NCBI RefSeq assembly: GCF_946463545.1
Contig: NZ_OX296583.1
Location: 1,215,035 to 1,279,034 of the forward strand
Length of the DNA stretch: 64,000 bases
Source of the DNA: Methanothermococcus thermolithotrophicus DSM 2095
GTDB taxonomy: Archaea > AGJL01 > Methanococci > Methanococcales > Methanococcaceae
Direction of reading: 5' to 3'
In this document: one piece after another, positions 36,630 through 47,040 of the stretch
How the letters are laid out: each line of letters begins with the position of its first letter
Position numbering within the stretch: the first letter of the stretch is position 1
Position numbers and translations under genes: made by a program
The notes under the pieces: model-generated
What the model saw: the letters and a program-made list of their open reading frames with translations, nothing else
The model's database searches: none
Told to the model about the DNA's origin: nothing

Positions 36630-37052
36630 TTAATCTAGTCCCATTCTAAATAAATACATGGTTGTGGTAGGGAGCTCCCTTCTTAAAATTCTAAGTTCTG
36701 GTTTGTATATGTAAAGTATTTTCTCCTCATTGAACATATCCAATTCCTTCCCCAATATTTTAGAAACCACTTTAATCTCTTCTTTCCCTTCTACTTTTAT
36801 AGTTCCACATTCTAAGGATGAATCGAATTCTAAAGTTATAGGTATTTTTAAATTTTCACTTGCTATTTCTTTTAATAGTTCGAGCTCTCTTTTTTTTATT
36901 CTGTGTCTCTGGCCATTTACAATTACGTAAGGTTTTTCTTCTTCCAAAAGTTCTTTTAAAGTTTTTCTTCTAAAATTGGTATTTAAATTATGCAAAAATT
37001 TATTAATTGAATATCTTTCATGGTCCGGGTTTATATTCGGTTCCATACTCAT
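36630..37052 (-). CDS. DUF61/UPF0216 family protein
   Basis: A 140-residue protein of the archaeal UPF0216 (DUF61) family: FRRKTLKELLEEEKPYVIV, GQRHRIKKRELELLKEI and LKIPITLEFD. Function unknown. The start is supported by TAGTGAAATT before the ATG. It stands alone, with a hairpin array downstream and an inverted-repeat element upstream. Confidence 0.88.
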   Translation of the reverse strand: MSMEPNINPDHERYSINKFLHNLNTNFRRKTLKELLEEEKPYVIVNGQRHRIKKRELELLKEIASENLKIPITLEFDSSLECGTIKVEGKEEIKVVSKILGKELDMFNEEKILYIYKPELRILRRELPTTTMYLFRMGLD

Positions 37053-37120
37053 AATTTCACTAAAAAAGAGTATTCAATAAATAATATAAATAGATATCTA
37101 AAATAAAAACTTAATAATTA

Positions 37121-37210
37121 ATTAGTCGTTCTATAGTAAGTAACGTTTGACTAACGTGAGCTCACCTGCTCTGACTAATTATAAATGTACTTAACATTTC
37201 TCAGAACGAC
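37121..37210. repeat. Intergenic inverted-repeat element
   Basis: Exact inverted repeats GTCGTTCT (37125-37132) and AGAACGAC (37203-37210) bound this stretch. Nested within are ATTAGTC/GACTAAT (37121-37127, 37173-37179), the palindrome GTGAGCTCAC (37156-37165) and a hairpin at 37183-37199. It may be a small structured RNA or a decayed mobile repeat. Confidence 0.45.
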
Positions 37211-37214
37211 GCGA

Positions 37215-37586
37215 TTATTCGCCATATATCATCATGAGGCTTCCTATGAGGTCCCCTTCTTTAACTTCACCATCTTTTATGGCAGTAAATGTTGCATATT
37301 CAGCACTTCTTTCTGAGTCAGATGGTACTGGTATTTCTTCACCAATATATATTGTATTTCCTATTATGTGCTGAGCGTATACTGAAAGGATAACAAAAGC
37401 TTTTGCTGGAATGTCTATTTTTTTTATTTTAACAGGTTTTGTTTCACCTGCTTTAAATTCTACGCTTTCAGCTGCAATAATTTGGACTTTTTTAGCAGCA
37501 ATTTCTAATTTGAATTCTCCAGTAGGCTTCTTTTTTTCTTCTATATGTTCTTCGATCTGTTTAATTTTTCCGGTAATTCGGAACAT
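37215..37586 (-). CDS. DUF22 family protein
   Basis: A 123-residue protein of the archaeal DUF22 family, a beta-rich domain of unknown role (KPVKIKKIDIPAKAFVIL, DGEVKEGDLIGSLMMIYGE). ACGGTGGTTAT precedes the ATG. It follows the ATP synthase D gene by 57 bases on the same strand, so it may ride on the end of that operon. Confidence 0.8.
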   Translation of the reverse strand: MFRITGKIKQIEEHIEEKKKPTGEFKLEIAAKKVQIIAAESVEFKAGETKPVKIKKIDIPAKAFVILSVYAQHIIGNTIYIGEEIPVPSDSERSAEYATFTAIKDGEVKEGDLIGSLMMIYGE

Positions 37587-37643
37587 ATATAACCACCGTT
37601 TGAATATCCCCTAAGGGAAGTTGGAAATCTATTTTTTATACAA

Positions 37644-38294
37644 TTATGCTTCTTCCCCAGATTCTTCTCTGGCATCTATTCTTGCTTTTATCATCTTCAA
37701 TCTGAAGAAGTTTTCTCTTTCCAATTCATCCAATCTCATGGATATGTACTTTCTAGTTTCTTCCATTCTAGGAATTACGACGTATTCAAGAGCATTAACT
37801 CTTCTTTTTGTAGTGATGATTTCTTCAGCAAGTAACTTTATTGAAGTTTCTATTTCTGCAAGTTCTGCGATTAATTCCAAAGCTTCTTCAAAGTTCTTTG
37901 CAGCTTCATCTAATTTTGATGATACGCCGTATGGGCTGTAACCTCTGCTGGACATGTCTCTTCTAACATTTTCAATCTCGAATACTGGAACAGTTACACC
38001 CATAATGTTTCTTGTATCTTTATCCAGGTTGATATTGTCATTCTTAGCAGCGAATGATGCTTCTTTTACTGAAAGGGTACCCATAACTGCTTGAGCGGTT
38101 ATTAGATCTTTGTATGCTTTTTCGAGAGCGTTATTTACTTTATCTCTTATACCTGAAGCCTGATCTATAATCTCAAAAAATTCCATTATGAGGGCATCCC
38201 TTTTCTGTTTCAAAAGTTTGTGACCCTTTTGAGCCAGTTTAATTTTGTTTTTTAGTTTTAATAATTCCATCCTTGTAGGGTTTATTTGTGCCAT
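37644..38294 (-). CDS. atpD: A-type ATP synthase subunit D
   Basis: A 216-residue central-stalk subunit (AhaD/AtpD). It is largely two long helices: N-terminal [21 protein letters not shown] and a C-terminal coil ([16 protein letters not shown]). It rotates inside the A3B3 head and joins it to the membrane ring. AGGGGGAT precedes the ATG. It is the last ATP synthase gene of the operon, 125 bases after subunit B, with hairpins between. Confidence 0.96.
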   Translation of the reverse strand: MAQINPTRMELLKLKNKIKLAQKGHKLLKQKRDALIMEFFEIIDQASGIRDKVNNALEKAYKDLITAQAVMGTLSVKEASFAAKNDNINLDKDTRNIMGVTVPVFEIENVRRDMSSRGYSPYGVSSKLDEAAKNFEEALELIAELAEIETSIKLLAEEIITTKRRVNALEYVVIPRMEETRKYISMRLDELERENFFRLKMIKARIDAREESGEEA

Positions 38295-38320
38295 ATTATC
38301 CCCCTAAAATTGATAAATTG

Positions 38321-38376
38321 GTGAAATCAAAGATTTCACAGTCCTATGCTCCTCCTCATTTCATGAGCTCAGGACT
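38321..38376. repeat. Paired hairpins between atpB and atpD
   Basis: An 8-bp stem with AAA loop (38321-38328 with 38332-38339) is followed by a stem 38340-38345 with 38371-38376 that encloses a 5-bp stem with TTC loop (38355-38359 with 38363-38367). It may protect the upstream mRNA or attenuate atpD. Confidence 0.6.
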
Positions 38377-38419
38377 AAGAAATAATTAAAATAAAAAGAT
38401 TTAGAGAATTAATTCTTGT

Positions 38420-39814
38420 TTATTTTCTGTATTTTGGGTGGTATTTCTTAATTAAATCATCTGAAACTCTCTTCAATTCTTCTTCTGGTAATATTGTGAG
38501 TAATTCCCAGACTAAGTCGAGTGTTTCTTCAATACTTCTGTCTTCGTCTTTACCTTGTGTAACCAATTTCTTTTCAAATTCATCTGCAAACTTCAAGTAA
38601 GCTCTATCCCTTTCTGTTAAAGCTTCTTCACCGACAACTGCAACTAAGTCCCTTAAACCTCTACCTTCTGCGTATGCAGCGTAAGCTTGGTTAATGACTT
38701 TTGAGTGGTCTTCTCTTGTTTTACCTTCGCCAATACCGTTACCCATCAATCTTGAAAGTGATGGTAAAACATCTACTGGTGGGTATATACCTTTCCTGTG
38801 GAGCTCTCTTGAAAGAACTATCTGTCCTTCGGTAATGTAACCCGTCAAGTCAGGAATTGGGTGTGTGATATCGTCGTGAGGCATTGTTAAAATTGGAATC
38901 TGGGTTACGGTTCCTTTTCTACCTTTAACTCTACCTGCTCTTTCGTAGAGTGTAGCCAAGTCTGTATACATGTAACCAGGGTAACCTCTTCTTCCTGGAA
39001 CTTCGTTTCTTGCTGCTGCAATTTCCCTTAAAGCTTCACAGTAGTTTGTCATATCAGTTAAGACAACTAAAACGTGCATATCTTTTTCGTATGCAAGGTA
39101 TTCTGCTGTTGTTAAAGCAAGTCTTGGGGTAATAATTCTTTCAATTGCAGGGTCGTTTGCCAAGTTGATGAAAACAACAGCGTTTTCTAGAGCTCCTGTC
39201 TTTTTGAATTCTTCCATGAAGTAGTTTGCTTCTTCGTTTGTAATCCCCATTGCAGCGAATACTACCGCAAACTGTTCTCCTTCTCCTCTAACTTTTGCCT
39301 GTCTTGCAATTTGTGCAGCTAAGGTGTTGTGTGGTAAACCTGAACCTGAGAAGATAGGTAACTTCTGACCTCTAACAAGTGTGTTTGTACCGTCGATTGT
39401 TGAGATACCGGTTTGAACGAAAGCGTTAGGTGGGTTTCTTGAAACTGGGTTTAATGGGTAACCGTTAATGTCCAATTTCTTTTCAGGGATAATTTCTGGA
39501 CCGCCGTCAATTGGTTTACCTGCACCGTTGAAAATCCTACCTAACATTTCAAGGGATACTCCAATTTTTGCGGTTTCTCCTGTGAATCTAACTTTTGTTT
39601 CGTTTGTGTTCAATGCGGTTGTACCTTCGAAAACCTGAACAACAGCCATATTTCCTCTAGCTTCTAAAACCTGACCTGTCCTCTTTTCTCCATCTGGGGT
39701 GGTAATTTCTACAATTTCACCGTATGCTACTCCTTCAATTTTGTCAACTACCATTAAAGGACCAGCTATTCTTGAAACTGAGGTGTACTCAATACTTTTA
39801 TCCATAGCGTCCAT
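38420..39814 (-). CDS. atpB: A-type ATP synthase subunit B
   Basis: A 464-residue non-catalytic head subunit. It has [11 protein letters not shown] at the start, a degenerate P-loop region ([20 protein letters not shown]) in place of GKT, and [33 protein letters not shown]-type B-subunit signature (about 253-285). It forms the A3B3 hexamer with subunit A. GGAGGG precedes the ATG. Order and spacing within the operon are typical of methanococci. Confidence 0.97.
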   Translation of the reverse strand: MDAMDKSIEYTSVSRIAGPLMVVDKIEGVAYGEIVEITTPDGEKRTGQVLEARGNMAVVQVFEGTTALNTNETKVRFTGETAKIGVSLEMLGRIFNGAGKPIDGGPEIIPEKKLDINGYPLNPVSRNPPNAFVQTGISTIDGTNTLVRGQKLPIFSGSGLPHNTLAAQIARQAKVRGEGEQFAVVFAAMGITNEEANYFMEEFKKTGALENAVVFINLANDPAIERIITPRLALTTAEYLAYEKDMHVLVVLTDMTNYCEALREIAAARNEVPGRRGYPGYMYTDLATLYERAGRVKGRKGTVTQIPILTMPHDDITHPIPDLTGYITEGQIVLSRELHRKGIYPPVDVLPSLSRLMGNGIGEGKTREDHSKVINQAYAAYAEGRGLRDLVAVVGEEALTERDRAYLKFADEFEKKLVTQGKDEDRSIEETLDLVWELLTILPEEELKRVSDDLIKKYHPKYRK

Positions 39815-39860
39815 GATAACCCTCCATAATATTTCAAAATTTAAATTATAAAGGTTGTAT

Positions 39861-41621
39861 TTATTTAATTAAAGCATTTAATTCGTTTTCTATCTTTTTC
39901 AAGATTTCTGGGGCTTTTTTGTTTAGGAACTCATCTTCTGGAACATATTTCATTCTTGCTATATCTCCTTTAACTGGGATGTTAGCAATTGCAGCTGGGT
40001 CAACACCTTTTGATACTGCATCTAAAGCTTTTCTGTATAACGTCATAATTACTTTTAACATGGTGTACTGTTTCATTGGTGAACAGTAGCTATCTACATC
40101 GCTGAATGCATCTTGTTGTAAGAAGTCTTCTCTCAGCATTCTTGCAATTTCCAAGATAACTCTTTCTCTGTCAGGTAATGCATCAGGACCAACTAATTGA
40201 ACAATTTCTTGCAATTCAGCCTCTTTCTGTAAGAGGTTCATAGCTTCGTCCCTTAATTCTCTCCAGTCGCTTCCTGTGTTCTCATTCCACCAGGATGCGA
40301 TATCGTCGATATATAATGAATAACTCTGTAACCAGTTGATAGCAGGGAAGTGTCTTCTTCTTGCTAAGTTTGCATCAAGAGCCCAGAATACCTTAACAAT
40401 CCTTAAAGTGTTTGATGTAACAGGTTCTGAGAAGTCACCACCAGGTGGTGAAACAGCACCAACAATACAGATAAATCCTTGCTTGTCATCGGAACCTAAA
40501 CAGTTAACTCTTCCAGCTCTTTCGTAGAACTGTGCAAGTCTTGAGGCAAGGTAAGCAGGGTAACCTTCTTCCCCTGGCATTTCTTCCAATCTTCCTGAAA
40601 TCTCTCTCATTGCCTCTGCCCATCTTGAGGTTGAGTCTGCAGTTAAGAGAACACCGTATCCCATGTCTCTAAAGTATTCTGCAATTGTAATTCCTGTGTA
40701 AACTGATGCTTCCCTCGCAGCAACCGGCATGTTTGAGGTGTTTGCAATTAAAACAGTCCTATCCATTAACTTGTTTCCTGTTTTAATGTCTTCCAAGTGT
40801 GGGAATTCTTCAATAACTTCAGTCATCTCGTTTCCTCTTTCCCCACATCCGATGTAAACCACAACGTCAACATCTGACCACTTAGCAAGCTGGTGCTGTG
40901 TAACAGTTTTACCACTTCCGAATGGACCAGGAATAGCTGAAGTACCTCCTTTAGCAAGACCAAAGAATGTATCTTCTACCCTCTGACCTGTAATTAATGG
41001 GATAATTGGTGGCAATTTTCCTTTGTGTGGTCTTGGCTTTCTTACTGGCCACTTTTGCATCATTGTAACTTCTTTATCTCCGTTTTCTGTTTCAATAACA
41101 GCAACGGTTTCTTCTACGGTAAAGCTTCCTGATTTTATTTCTTTTACTTTACCGTTTACACCAACTGGAACCATTATTTTGTGGATAATGGATGGGGTTT
41201 CAGGTACTGTACCTATAACGTCTCCTTCGCTAACTATATCCCCAACGTTTACGGTTGGTGTGAAGTCCCATTTTACATCCCTTGGTAATGAAGGAACATG
41301 TACACCTCTTGGAATAAATATTGATCCAGTTTCGGTTTCGATTGCAGTTAATGGCCTTTGAATACCATCGTACATCGCTTTCATCATACCAGGACCGAGC
41401 TCAACTGAAAGAGGAGCTCCTGTACCTTCAACTGGTTCTCCAGGTTTTATACCTGCAGTTTCTTCGTAAACTTGAATAACAGCTTTATCATCTTGTAACT
41501 GAATAATTTCTCCAGTTAATCCTTCGTTACCTACTCTAACCACTTCGTACATTTGTGAACCTTTCATTCCTTCGGCAACGACAACAGGACCAGATATCTT
41601 TATAATCTTACCTAAAACCAT
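39861..41621 (-). CDS. atpA: A-type ATP synthase subunit A (catalytic)
   Basis: About 586 residues. The catalytic P-loop is [12 protein letters not shown] (about 220-231), and the arginine-finger region and [27 protein letters not shown] signature are present. No intein interrupts the P-loop. The open frame extends to 41660, overlapping the F gene, but GAGGTGAAAAAA decides for the ATG at 41619-41621 ([11 protein letters not shown]). It hydrolyses or makes ATP in the head of the sodium- or proton-driven enzyme. Confidence 0.97.
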   Translation of the reverse strand: MVLGKIIKISGPVVVAEGMKGSQMYEVVRVGNEGLTGEIIQLQDDKAVIQVYEETAGIKPGEPVEGTGAPLSVELGPGMMKAMYDGIQRPLTAIETETGSIFIPRGVHVPSLPRDVKWDFTPTVNVGDIVSEGDVIGTVPETPSIIHKIMVPVGVNGKVKEIKSGSFTVEETVAVIETENGDKEVTMMQKWPVRKPRPHKGKLPPIIPLITGQRVEDTFFGLAKGGTSAIPGPFGSGKTVTQHQLAKWSDVDVVVYIGCGERGNEMTEVIEEFPHLEDIKTGNKLMDRTVLIANTSNMPVAAREASVYTGITIAEYFRDMGYGVLLTADSTSRWAEAMREISGRLEEMPGEEGYPAYLASRLAQFYERAGRVNCLGSDDKQGFICIVGAVSPPGGDFSEPVTSNTLRIVKVFWALDANLARRRHFPAINWLQSYSLYIDDIASWWNENTGSDWRELRDEAMNLLQKEAELQEIVQLVGPDALPDRERVILEIARMLREDFLQQDAFSDVDSYCSPMKQYTMLKVIMTLYRKALDAVSKGVDPAAIANIPVKGDIARMKYVPEDEFLNKKAPEILKKIENELNALIK

Positions 41622-41640
41622 TTTTTTCACCTCAGAATTC

Positions 41641-41940
41641 TTACTTAATATCGACTCCAACTGCTTTTCTTACAAGAACTCTAACTGGGTCGTGCTCTCT
41701 TACTATTGGGCCGTTTTTATCTGGAATCTCTACAACAACTTTTTTTAAATTTGATATGATATCCCTAATTTCTTCACCGATTTTTTCAGTGGTTATTATT
41801 AATCCGATATCATCCTTATTTTCAAGTTCTTTAAGGGCCTTTATGGCTTCTTCACTATTTTTAACTTCGTAAACGTCTTCAAGACCAGCAAGTCTGAATC
41901 CAACAGCGACATCTGGACCTCCAACTACTCCAATTTTCAT
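41641..41940 (-). CDS. atpF: A-type ATP synthase subunit F
   Basis: A 99-residue central-stalk subunit. [19 protein letters not shown] and [15 protein letters not shown] are diagnostic. It binds subunit D and regulates coupling. It lies between subunits C and A with short spacers. Confidence 0.96.
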   Translation of the reverse strand: MKIGVVGGPDVAVGFRLAGLEDVYEVKNSEEAIKALKELENKDDIGLIITTEKIGEEIRDIISNLKKVVVEIPDKNGPIVREHDPVRVLVRKAVGVDIK

Positions 41941-41961
41941 ATATATCCCTTTATGGATTTT

Positions 41962-43134
41962 TTATTCAACCAACAATTCCCTAATTTGACTGGCAGGCAA
42001 TCCTTCGATTTTACCTTTTATTATTATTTTCAAGTTTCTTACTTCCAATTCTTTTGAAGTTATCAATCCAATTATTGGTCCAACACCAAATGGCTGTCTG
42101 AGTGATAACCTTCTACCCAGTTCTACCAGGTATTTGTCAAGGGCCTTTTCAAATACATATGTAGTTTTGGCCTTTTCAAATTCTTCAAGATTGTCGGTTA
42201 GTATTGAAGCATACTTTGTGCCTTCCAAGGAACTTATAACACCTTCAATGGATTCGGCATCTGCAAGTTCCTTTAATTTCCAAGGTGCAAGTTCGTATCC
42301 AAAATCTGTTATATATTCTGAGATAATTTCTGATGATAAACCGTCTGCCTTACCCTTTAATATCATCTTTAAGTTTTCGATGTCTATCATAGTTCCAACG
42401 AATTCTTTGAACAAGTCTTTCTCAGTACCGTCAATACTTATATTTTTCCAGAGCTCGCCAAGAACGTATTTATCCAGTGACATTTCAAGTGAAGTTAACT
42501 TACCGGTTTGTTCGTATTTTGATAACTCATCTGAGAGTATGTGAGCGTATTCAGTCCCTTCTAATCCACTTACAATTTCTTCAATGGTTTTTGCTTCACT
42601 TAGCTCCCTTAACTTGCTTTCAGGGATGGTGCCAAGTGGTATAAGCAATTTGAAGGTTTCTTCTGCGTCTAATCCAACGTACTTGGCTCTTAAAAGCGTT
42701 TTGATGTTTTTTACATCAAATTTCTTTTCAAGCAATTTTAATATTTTTTTTGCACTGTCTGGAACAATATTTGATAGTGTCTTGTAAATATGAGCCAAAT
42801 GAATGTTCAATGCCTTTTCAACAATAACAGAATCACTGGATTGATTCATAACTTCAGAAAGGTATGGACCATAATCTGTGTCTTCTAAAAATCCTATAAG
42901 ATCAGTTATTCCTGTAGCTTCTATTAACTCATTTAATTTATGCTCATTTAATAATCTGGACTCCATACTTCTTACTCTTGCATTAACATAGGCAAATGGG
43001 GCGGTTTCTATCAAATATCTTATTAAGAATATAATAATTACTAAAAATATGGTGATACCTGCCAATACCAACAATGTCATAAATATATTGGTTGGCAAAC
43101 TTGCAATCTGCGTTACTTGTGTCAGTATTTCCAT
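41962..43134 (-). CDS. atpC: A-type ATP synthase subunit C
   Basis: A 390-residue subunit C (V-type d subunit homologue), which caps the proteolipid ring. It contains the typical internal repeats with NLKIIIKGKIEGL-like and NIKTLLRAKYVGLD segments. An N-terminal hydrophobic segment (about 16-42) precedes the domain; family members in methanococci share this. AAAGGTGATTCTAA precedes the ATG. Confidence 0.94.
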   Translation of the reverse strand: MEILTQVTQIASLPTNIFMTLLVLAGITIFLVIIIFLIRYLIETAPFAYVNARVRSMESRLLNEHKLNELIEATGITDLIGFLEDTDYGPYLSEVMNQSSDSVIVEKALNIHLAHIYKTLSNIVPDSAKKILKLLEKKFDVKNIKTLLRAKYVGLDAEETFKLLIPLGTIPESKLRELSEAKTIEEIVSGLEGTEYAHILSDELSKYEQTGKLTSLEMSLDKYVLGELWKNISIDGTEKDLFKEFVGTMIDIENLKMILKGKADGLSSEIISEYITDFGYELAPWKLKELADAESIEGVISSLEGTKYASILTDNLEEFEKAKTTYVFEKALDKYLVELGRRLSLRQPFGVGPIIGLITSKELEVRNLKIIIKGKIEGLPASQIRELLVE

Positions 43135-43146
43135 TTAGAATCACCT

Positions 43147-43758
43147 TTAAAATAACATCTCTGCTATTTTTGCCCTTATTGCCTCTGAATTCCTATCAAA
43201 TACTGATTCTAAACTGTTGTCACATACTTTCAATTGGTCGGCGGTTTTTATAATACATCCACCTACGATATCCACTGATTCTCCTTTCTTTAAAATTGTG
43301 ACTTTTTTCAACACTTCTTCCATTTCCTTTTCAATAGCCCAGATTGTTGAATCATCAATTAATTCAAAATCTCTTTTGTTTAAGTGTAGTGTTAATTCAC
43401 CGCCACCAACGGATATTACTCCATTGATGATTAATTTTAACAATATATCCTTATAGCTCTCTTTTTGAGGTAATTTTAACATGTCTTCCTCTAATTTTTC
43501 AATAGCCATTTTAAGAATATTTTCTCTTTCTTCAAGTGATTTTCTTTTTGCGGATAATTTAGCATCGGCTATTATTCTGTTTTTTGCCATTTCAGCTTCT
43601 TTTTCTCCTTTCTTCAATATATTCTGTTTTCTTTTTTCAGCGTCCATCTTTGCCTTCTCTAAAATGGAGTCAGCCTCTTTCTGAGCTTCTGATATAATTT
43701 CATCAGCTTTCTTTTTTGCATCGTCCAATATTTTGGAAGTTATTTTTTCCGCTCCCAT
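43147..43758 (-). CDS. atpE: A-type ATP synthase subunit E
   Basis: About 203 residues. The N-terminal half is a long Lys/Glu/Ala coiled coil (peripheral stalk, pairs with subunit H). The C-terminal half is a globular domain that binds the head ([38 protein letters not shown]). The open frame begins with a GTG that is part of the AAGGTGG ribosome site; the ATG at 43758 ([11 protein letters not shown]) is the start. Confidence 0.95.
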   Translation of the reverse strand: MGAEKITSKILDDAKKKADEIISEAQKEADSILEKAKMDAEKRKQNILKKGEKEAEMAKNRIIADAKLSAKRKSLEERENILKMAIEKLEEDMLKLPQKESYKDILLKLIINGVISVGGGELTLHLNKRDFELIDDSTIWAIEKEMEEVLKKVTILKKGESVDIVGGCIIKTADQLKVCDNSLESVFDRNSEAIRAKIAEMLF

Positions 43759-43796
43759 TATTTCCACCTTGCAGAATTAAGTTTATTAAAAAGTAA

Positions 43797-43825
43797 GGAT
43801 AACAAAAGTTTTTACTTTTGTATCC
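43797..43825. repeat. Hairpin between atpK and atpE
   Basis: An 8-bp stem (43802-43809 with 43814-43821) with a TTTT loop, extended by GGAT/ATCC (43797-43800 with 43822-43825) across one bulged A. It lies 3' of the highly expressed proteolipid gene and may stabilise that mRNA end. Confidence 0.6.
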
Positions 43826-43863
43826 CTTCGGTACGATGACCTTAAATGTTTAGTATACGTTCC

Positions 43864-44532
43864 TTAGAACATGATACCGAGCATTATTAAGATCGCGATT
43901 AACAAACCGAAGATAGCGAATGTTTCTGGCATAACTGCTAAAACAAGACCTTTACCCATAGCATCTGGATCTCTTGCAGTAGCTCCAATAGCACCAGCAG
44001 CGGTAATACCCTGACCGATACCTGAAAGACCTGCGAAACCAACTGCTAAACCAGCACCAAGTGCAGCAATTGTTGATACACCAGGACTACTGAATACACC
44101 AACTAACAACAAAATAGCTACTAATAAACCATAGATAGCCTGGGTTTCTGGAAGAACTGAGAAGACCATAGCTTTACCAAAGATACCTTCGTCTTCTGCA
44201 ACTGCTCCTAAACCTGAAGCTGATGCGATTCCCTGACCGATAGCAGATAAACCTGCTAAACCTGTACCAATACCTGCTGCGAGCATTGCCCAGTCTGGTG
44301 CGGTTTTAAAGACGAATAAAATCAAGATAGCTACCAAGAATCCATATAAACCCTGGGTCTGTGGAAGAGCTTGGAAAACTATTGCAGTACCGAATTTGTT
44401 AGGGTCTTCTGCTACAACTCCAGCACCACTGGCACCAGTAATACCTGCACCAATACCAGAACCTAAACCTGCGATACCTACTGCTAAACCTGCTCCTATT
44501 GCTCCAAGTAATAATGGGTTTTCAAATACCAT
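43864..44532 (-). CDS. atpK: A-type ATP synthase proteolipid subunit K, triplicated hairpin
   Basis: A 222-residue protein made of three fused helical hairpins (six helices), not the single hairpin of most c subunits. The ion-binding Glu is present in hairpins 2 and 3 (LPETQ, E129; MPETF, E203). Hairpin 1 has Gln 58 in LPQTQ. Q100 and Q174 in the first helices of hairpins 2 and 3 complete a sodium-type site. Triplication with a lost first carboxylate is known in Methanocaldococcus and Methanococcus. The ring therefore has fewer ion sites per turn. GAGGTGATGAAG precedes the ATG. Confidence 0.96.
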   Translation of the reverse strand: MVFENPLLLGAIGAGLAVGIAGLGSGIGAGITGASGAGVVAEDPNKFGTAIVFQALPQTQGLYGFLVAILILFVFKTAPDWAMLAAGIGTGLAGLSAIGQGIASASGLGAVAEDEGIFGKAMVFSVLPETQAIYGLLVAILLLVGVFSSPGVSTIAALGAGLAVGFAGLSGIGQGITAAGAIGATARDPDAMGKGLVLAVMPETFAIFGLLIAILIMLGIMF

Positions 44533-44645
44533 TCTTCATCACCTCATTTTATCAAGAATTTAAGAGTATTTGAGTTTATTTGGTTTTATATTATTTTATA
44601 TTATTTTTGATAAGGTATCAAAACTTTTGTAAAATTTTATTTGAA

Positions 44646-46706
44646 TTATAGGGAAGTATATTCCCTCTTAGCTTTGAATGGAGTGAATTTCTTTCCTCCT
44701 CCTTCATAGAACTGTCCAAAGAACTCAACGTAGTGTAACCTTAGTGAGTGAATAAATGAACCTAAACCATTCATCACAAAGTTGAATGTATGACCTACTA
44801 AGAGCATTGCAACAGCTAATACTACACCTATTACAGGTACGCTGTCATTTAGCAATCCTGCCATAATGTTGATAGCCATGGCAAGACCACCTGTGGCCAA
44901 ACATAAAGCCAAAAGCCTTGCATAGGATAAAACGTTACCTAAAAATCCGGTTATATCCATTGCTCCAAGACCGGCATCCAATATGCCGCCGTTTGAGTAT
45001 CCCTTAATTATACATAGGAGGATTACAATTCCTACGGCAGCTCCGATTAACATGGAGTTTCCAATTCCTAAGCCCACTGCAAGAGCCAATATTAAGAATA
45101 ACCAGATACCTTGGTTGAAAAATGCTTCTTTAAATCCACCGTTTTTGAGATTTTCTTTAAACCCTACAAATAAACCAATGAATAAGTGTATAATACCTAC
45201 AACTACGGAGAATAGCAATATTGCCATTGGACCATTATTAACTGATATGTTTCCAAGATTAAGCAGTGGATTTGAACTGCTTATGTACAAGCTTTCTCCA
45301 AGTGGGTTTACAAGAGCAAATGCAGTATTATAGACATTAAATCCAAGGAACTCTTCGGTAAAGTTTCCTAAATAACCTCCGGTCAAAACACCGAAGAACA
45401 TGGTTGAAATTCCTGATAATGTTAATATGTATCCTAAATTGTAAGCTCCTTCACTAGCTTTACCTAACTTTTTCCAAAGGACAAGCCCAACAAGTGTTAA
45501 TAAAAAACCGTAAAATGCGTCTGTAAGCATAATACCATAGAACATTAAAAATCCTGGCATTATCATCATTGTAGGATCTATTTCGTTATACTTAGGAGGA
45601 GCAAACATTTCAGTTAACATTTCAAATGGTTTCACTGGTTTCGGGTTGTCTAACATTACCGGTATTTTTTCTTCAGGTTCGTCCGGATTTGTTATTTCCA
45701 CAACTGCGTAACCTTCAGAAGCAGTTTCTATTATTTCTTTTACCTTGTCTGAGTATTTTACGGGGACCCATGCTTCAAGCATGTAGCTCCTATCTGTTTT
45801 ACCGCATAATGAGTATGCTTCAGCTCTTTCCTTTTCGATTTCAAGGATTTCATGAAGCACATAAACGTCGTCTTTCCATTTTTTAGATAACGCTCTTAAT
45901 TTTTCTAAAATAGAGTTAATATTACTTTCAATTTCTGAAAGTTCTTTTTTGGTATTTTCAAGAACTTCTTTTGGAGAACCTTCAACACCAGATATATCGA
46001 ATCTTTCAAAGTTGAATTTTCTCAATTCTGTTCCAACTGCATCACTGTATTCTTTTAGTGTAGCTACTATTACTGGAACTTTTTCACTATCACTTTCGTC
46101 TTTAACAGTATTTCCTTTAACAACTTGAACATAGTCATTGGTTACTTCAGATAATGAAGCTTCGAGCTCTGTAAGATTTTCCTTTGGAACCATCCCAGAT
46201 ACAATGTATGTGTAAACACCTTCTCCGAGATAGGATAAATCTAAATCAAAATCAGTCAAGTATTTAACATAATTTTTTAAGGTTTCCAAAGTGCCTTTTC
46301 TGTTTTCTAGTTCACTTAACTTTTTAGCAGGTTCTGTTACTTCTCTTTCAACTTGACTTATAACATTTTCAACATAAGATATAACTTCTTCAGCTGATGA
46401 GAATGATAATTCTTTTTTATCTGGGATTTCTGGGTTTAATATTCCAGACAATCCTTTCTTTTCTTCTTCAGTTACGCTCTCGAATAAATCGAGAAACCTA
46501 CTAACTTTTATTATTAATGAAGCAGCGTTTCTACCATATTCTGCAGAAGAGGACGGTGACAACAACGTGCTCCACTCTGGGTCTTCTATTTTTGTAGACA
46601 GGTCGGATAATTCTACCAACCCGCTTTCGTGGAGACTCCTCACTACAGAATCCATCTTTTCATCCAAAATCACTGCTCTCAATTTGCCCATCCTTGCAGG
46701 TCTCAC
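44646..46706 (-). CDS. atpI: A-type ATP synthase subunit I (a-type stator subunit)
   Basis: About 686 residues. The N-terminal 330 residues are cytosolic with coiled coil. The C-terminal half has about seven to eight helices and includes MLTDAFYGFLLTL, GFLGNVLSYARLLALCLA with the essential Arg, and GHTFNFVMNGLGSFIHSLRLHYVEFFG. It forms the ion half-channels against the proteolipid ring. The frame opens at a GTG at 46715 inside AAAGGTGG; the GTG at 46706 (giving MRPARMGKLRAVIL) fits the ribosome spacing and homologues better. Confidence 0.95.
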   Translation of the reverse strand: MRPARMGKLRAVILDEKMDSVVRSLHESGLVELSDLSTKIEDPEWSTLLSPSSSAEYGRNAASLIIKVSRFLDLFESVTEEEKKGLSGILNPEIPDKKELSFSSAEEVISYVENVISQVEREVTEPAKKLSELENRKGTLETLKNYVKYLTDFDLDLSYLGEGVYTYIVSGMVPKENLTELEASLSEVTNDYVQVVKGNTVKDESDSEKVPVIVATLKEYSDAVGTELRKFNFERFDISGVEGSPKEVLENTKKELSEIESNINSILEKLRALSKKWKDDVYVLHEILEIEKERAEAYSLCGKTDRSYMLEAWVPVKYSDKVKEIIETASEGYAVVEITNPDEPEEKIPVMLDNPKPVKPFEMLTEMFAPPKYNEIDPTMMIMPGFLMFYGIMLTDAFYGFLLTLVGLVLWKKLGKASEGAYNLGYILTLSGISTMFFGVLTGGYLGNFTEEFLGFNVYNTAFALVNPLGESLYISSSNPLLNLGNISVNNGPMAILLFSVVVGIIHLFIGLFVGFKENLKNGGFKEAFFNQGIWLFLILALAVGLGIGNSMLIGAAVGIVILLCIIKGYSNGGILDAGLGAMDITGFLGNVLSYARLLALCLATGGLAMAINIMAGLLNDSVPVIGVVLAVAMLLVGHTFNFVMNGLGSFIHSLRLHYVEFFGQFYEGGGKKFTPFKAKREYTSL

Positions 46707-47040
46707 CAAAACCACCTTTATATTTTAAATACGAGCCAGAAATTTTCATCCAAAGCTGGATTAAATCCCCCCATATATTTATTAATTTTTGATGAAACTC
46801 AAACCTTTCTGTCATGCAAAACATTCTGTTGAACAAACTCAAGGAGTTTGTAACTTCTATAGTTTTGCTATTTTCCAATCTTTGATTAGGGAAGGTCTGA
46901 TCCAAAGCTTACTCAAAAAATCTTAGGGATATGAGTTAACTAGCTTTGATTAATCTTATTATATATATTTCTTATAATACATGTAATTTTAGCTGTAACA
47001 CGTTATATTGAAATAATCTCTACTATACTTTTAAAGTTCA
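46707..47040. other. Long spacer between atpH and atpI
   Basis: A 334-base gap within the operon without a gene. It has an 8-bp hairpin with AAG loop at 46833-46851 and TATA-like sequence near 46960-46975 that could be a second promoter for atpI onwards. Frames in this stretch lack ribosome sites and look random. Confidence 0.5.
46833..46851. repeat. 8-bp hairpin with AAG loop
   Basis: ACAAACTC (46833-46840) pairs with GAGTTTGT (46844-46851). It is of the same short-loop type as the arrays at 248-358 and 36501-36614. Confidence 0.6.

Noticed and set aside
46660-46905. 81-codon minus-strand frame running into the atpI start region
   Set aside because: It overlaps the atpI ribosome site and start in another frame and lacks its own signals; the spacer is better read as untranslated.
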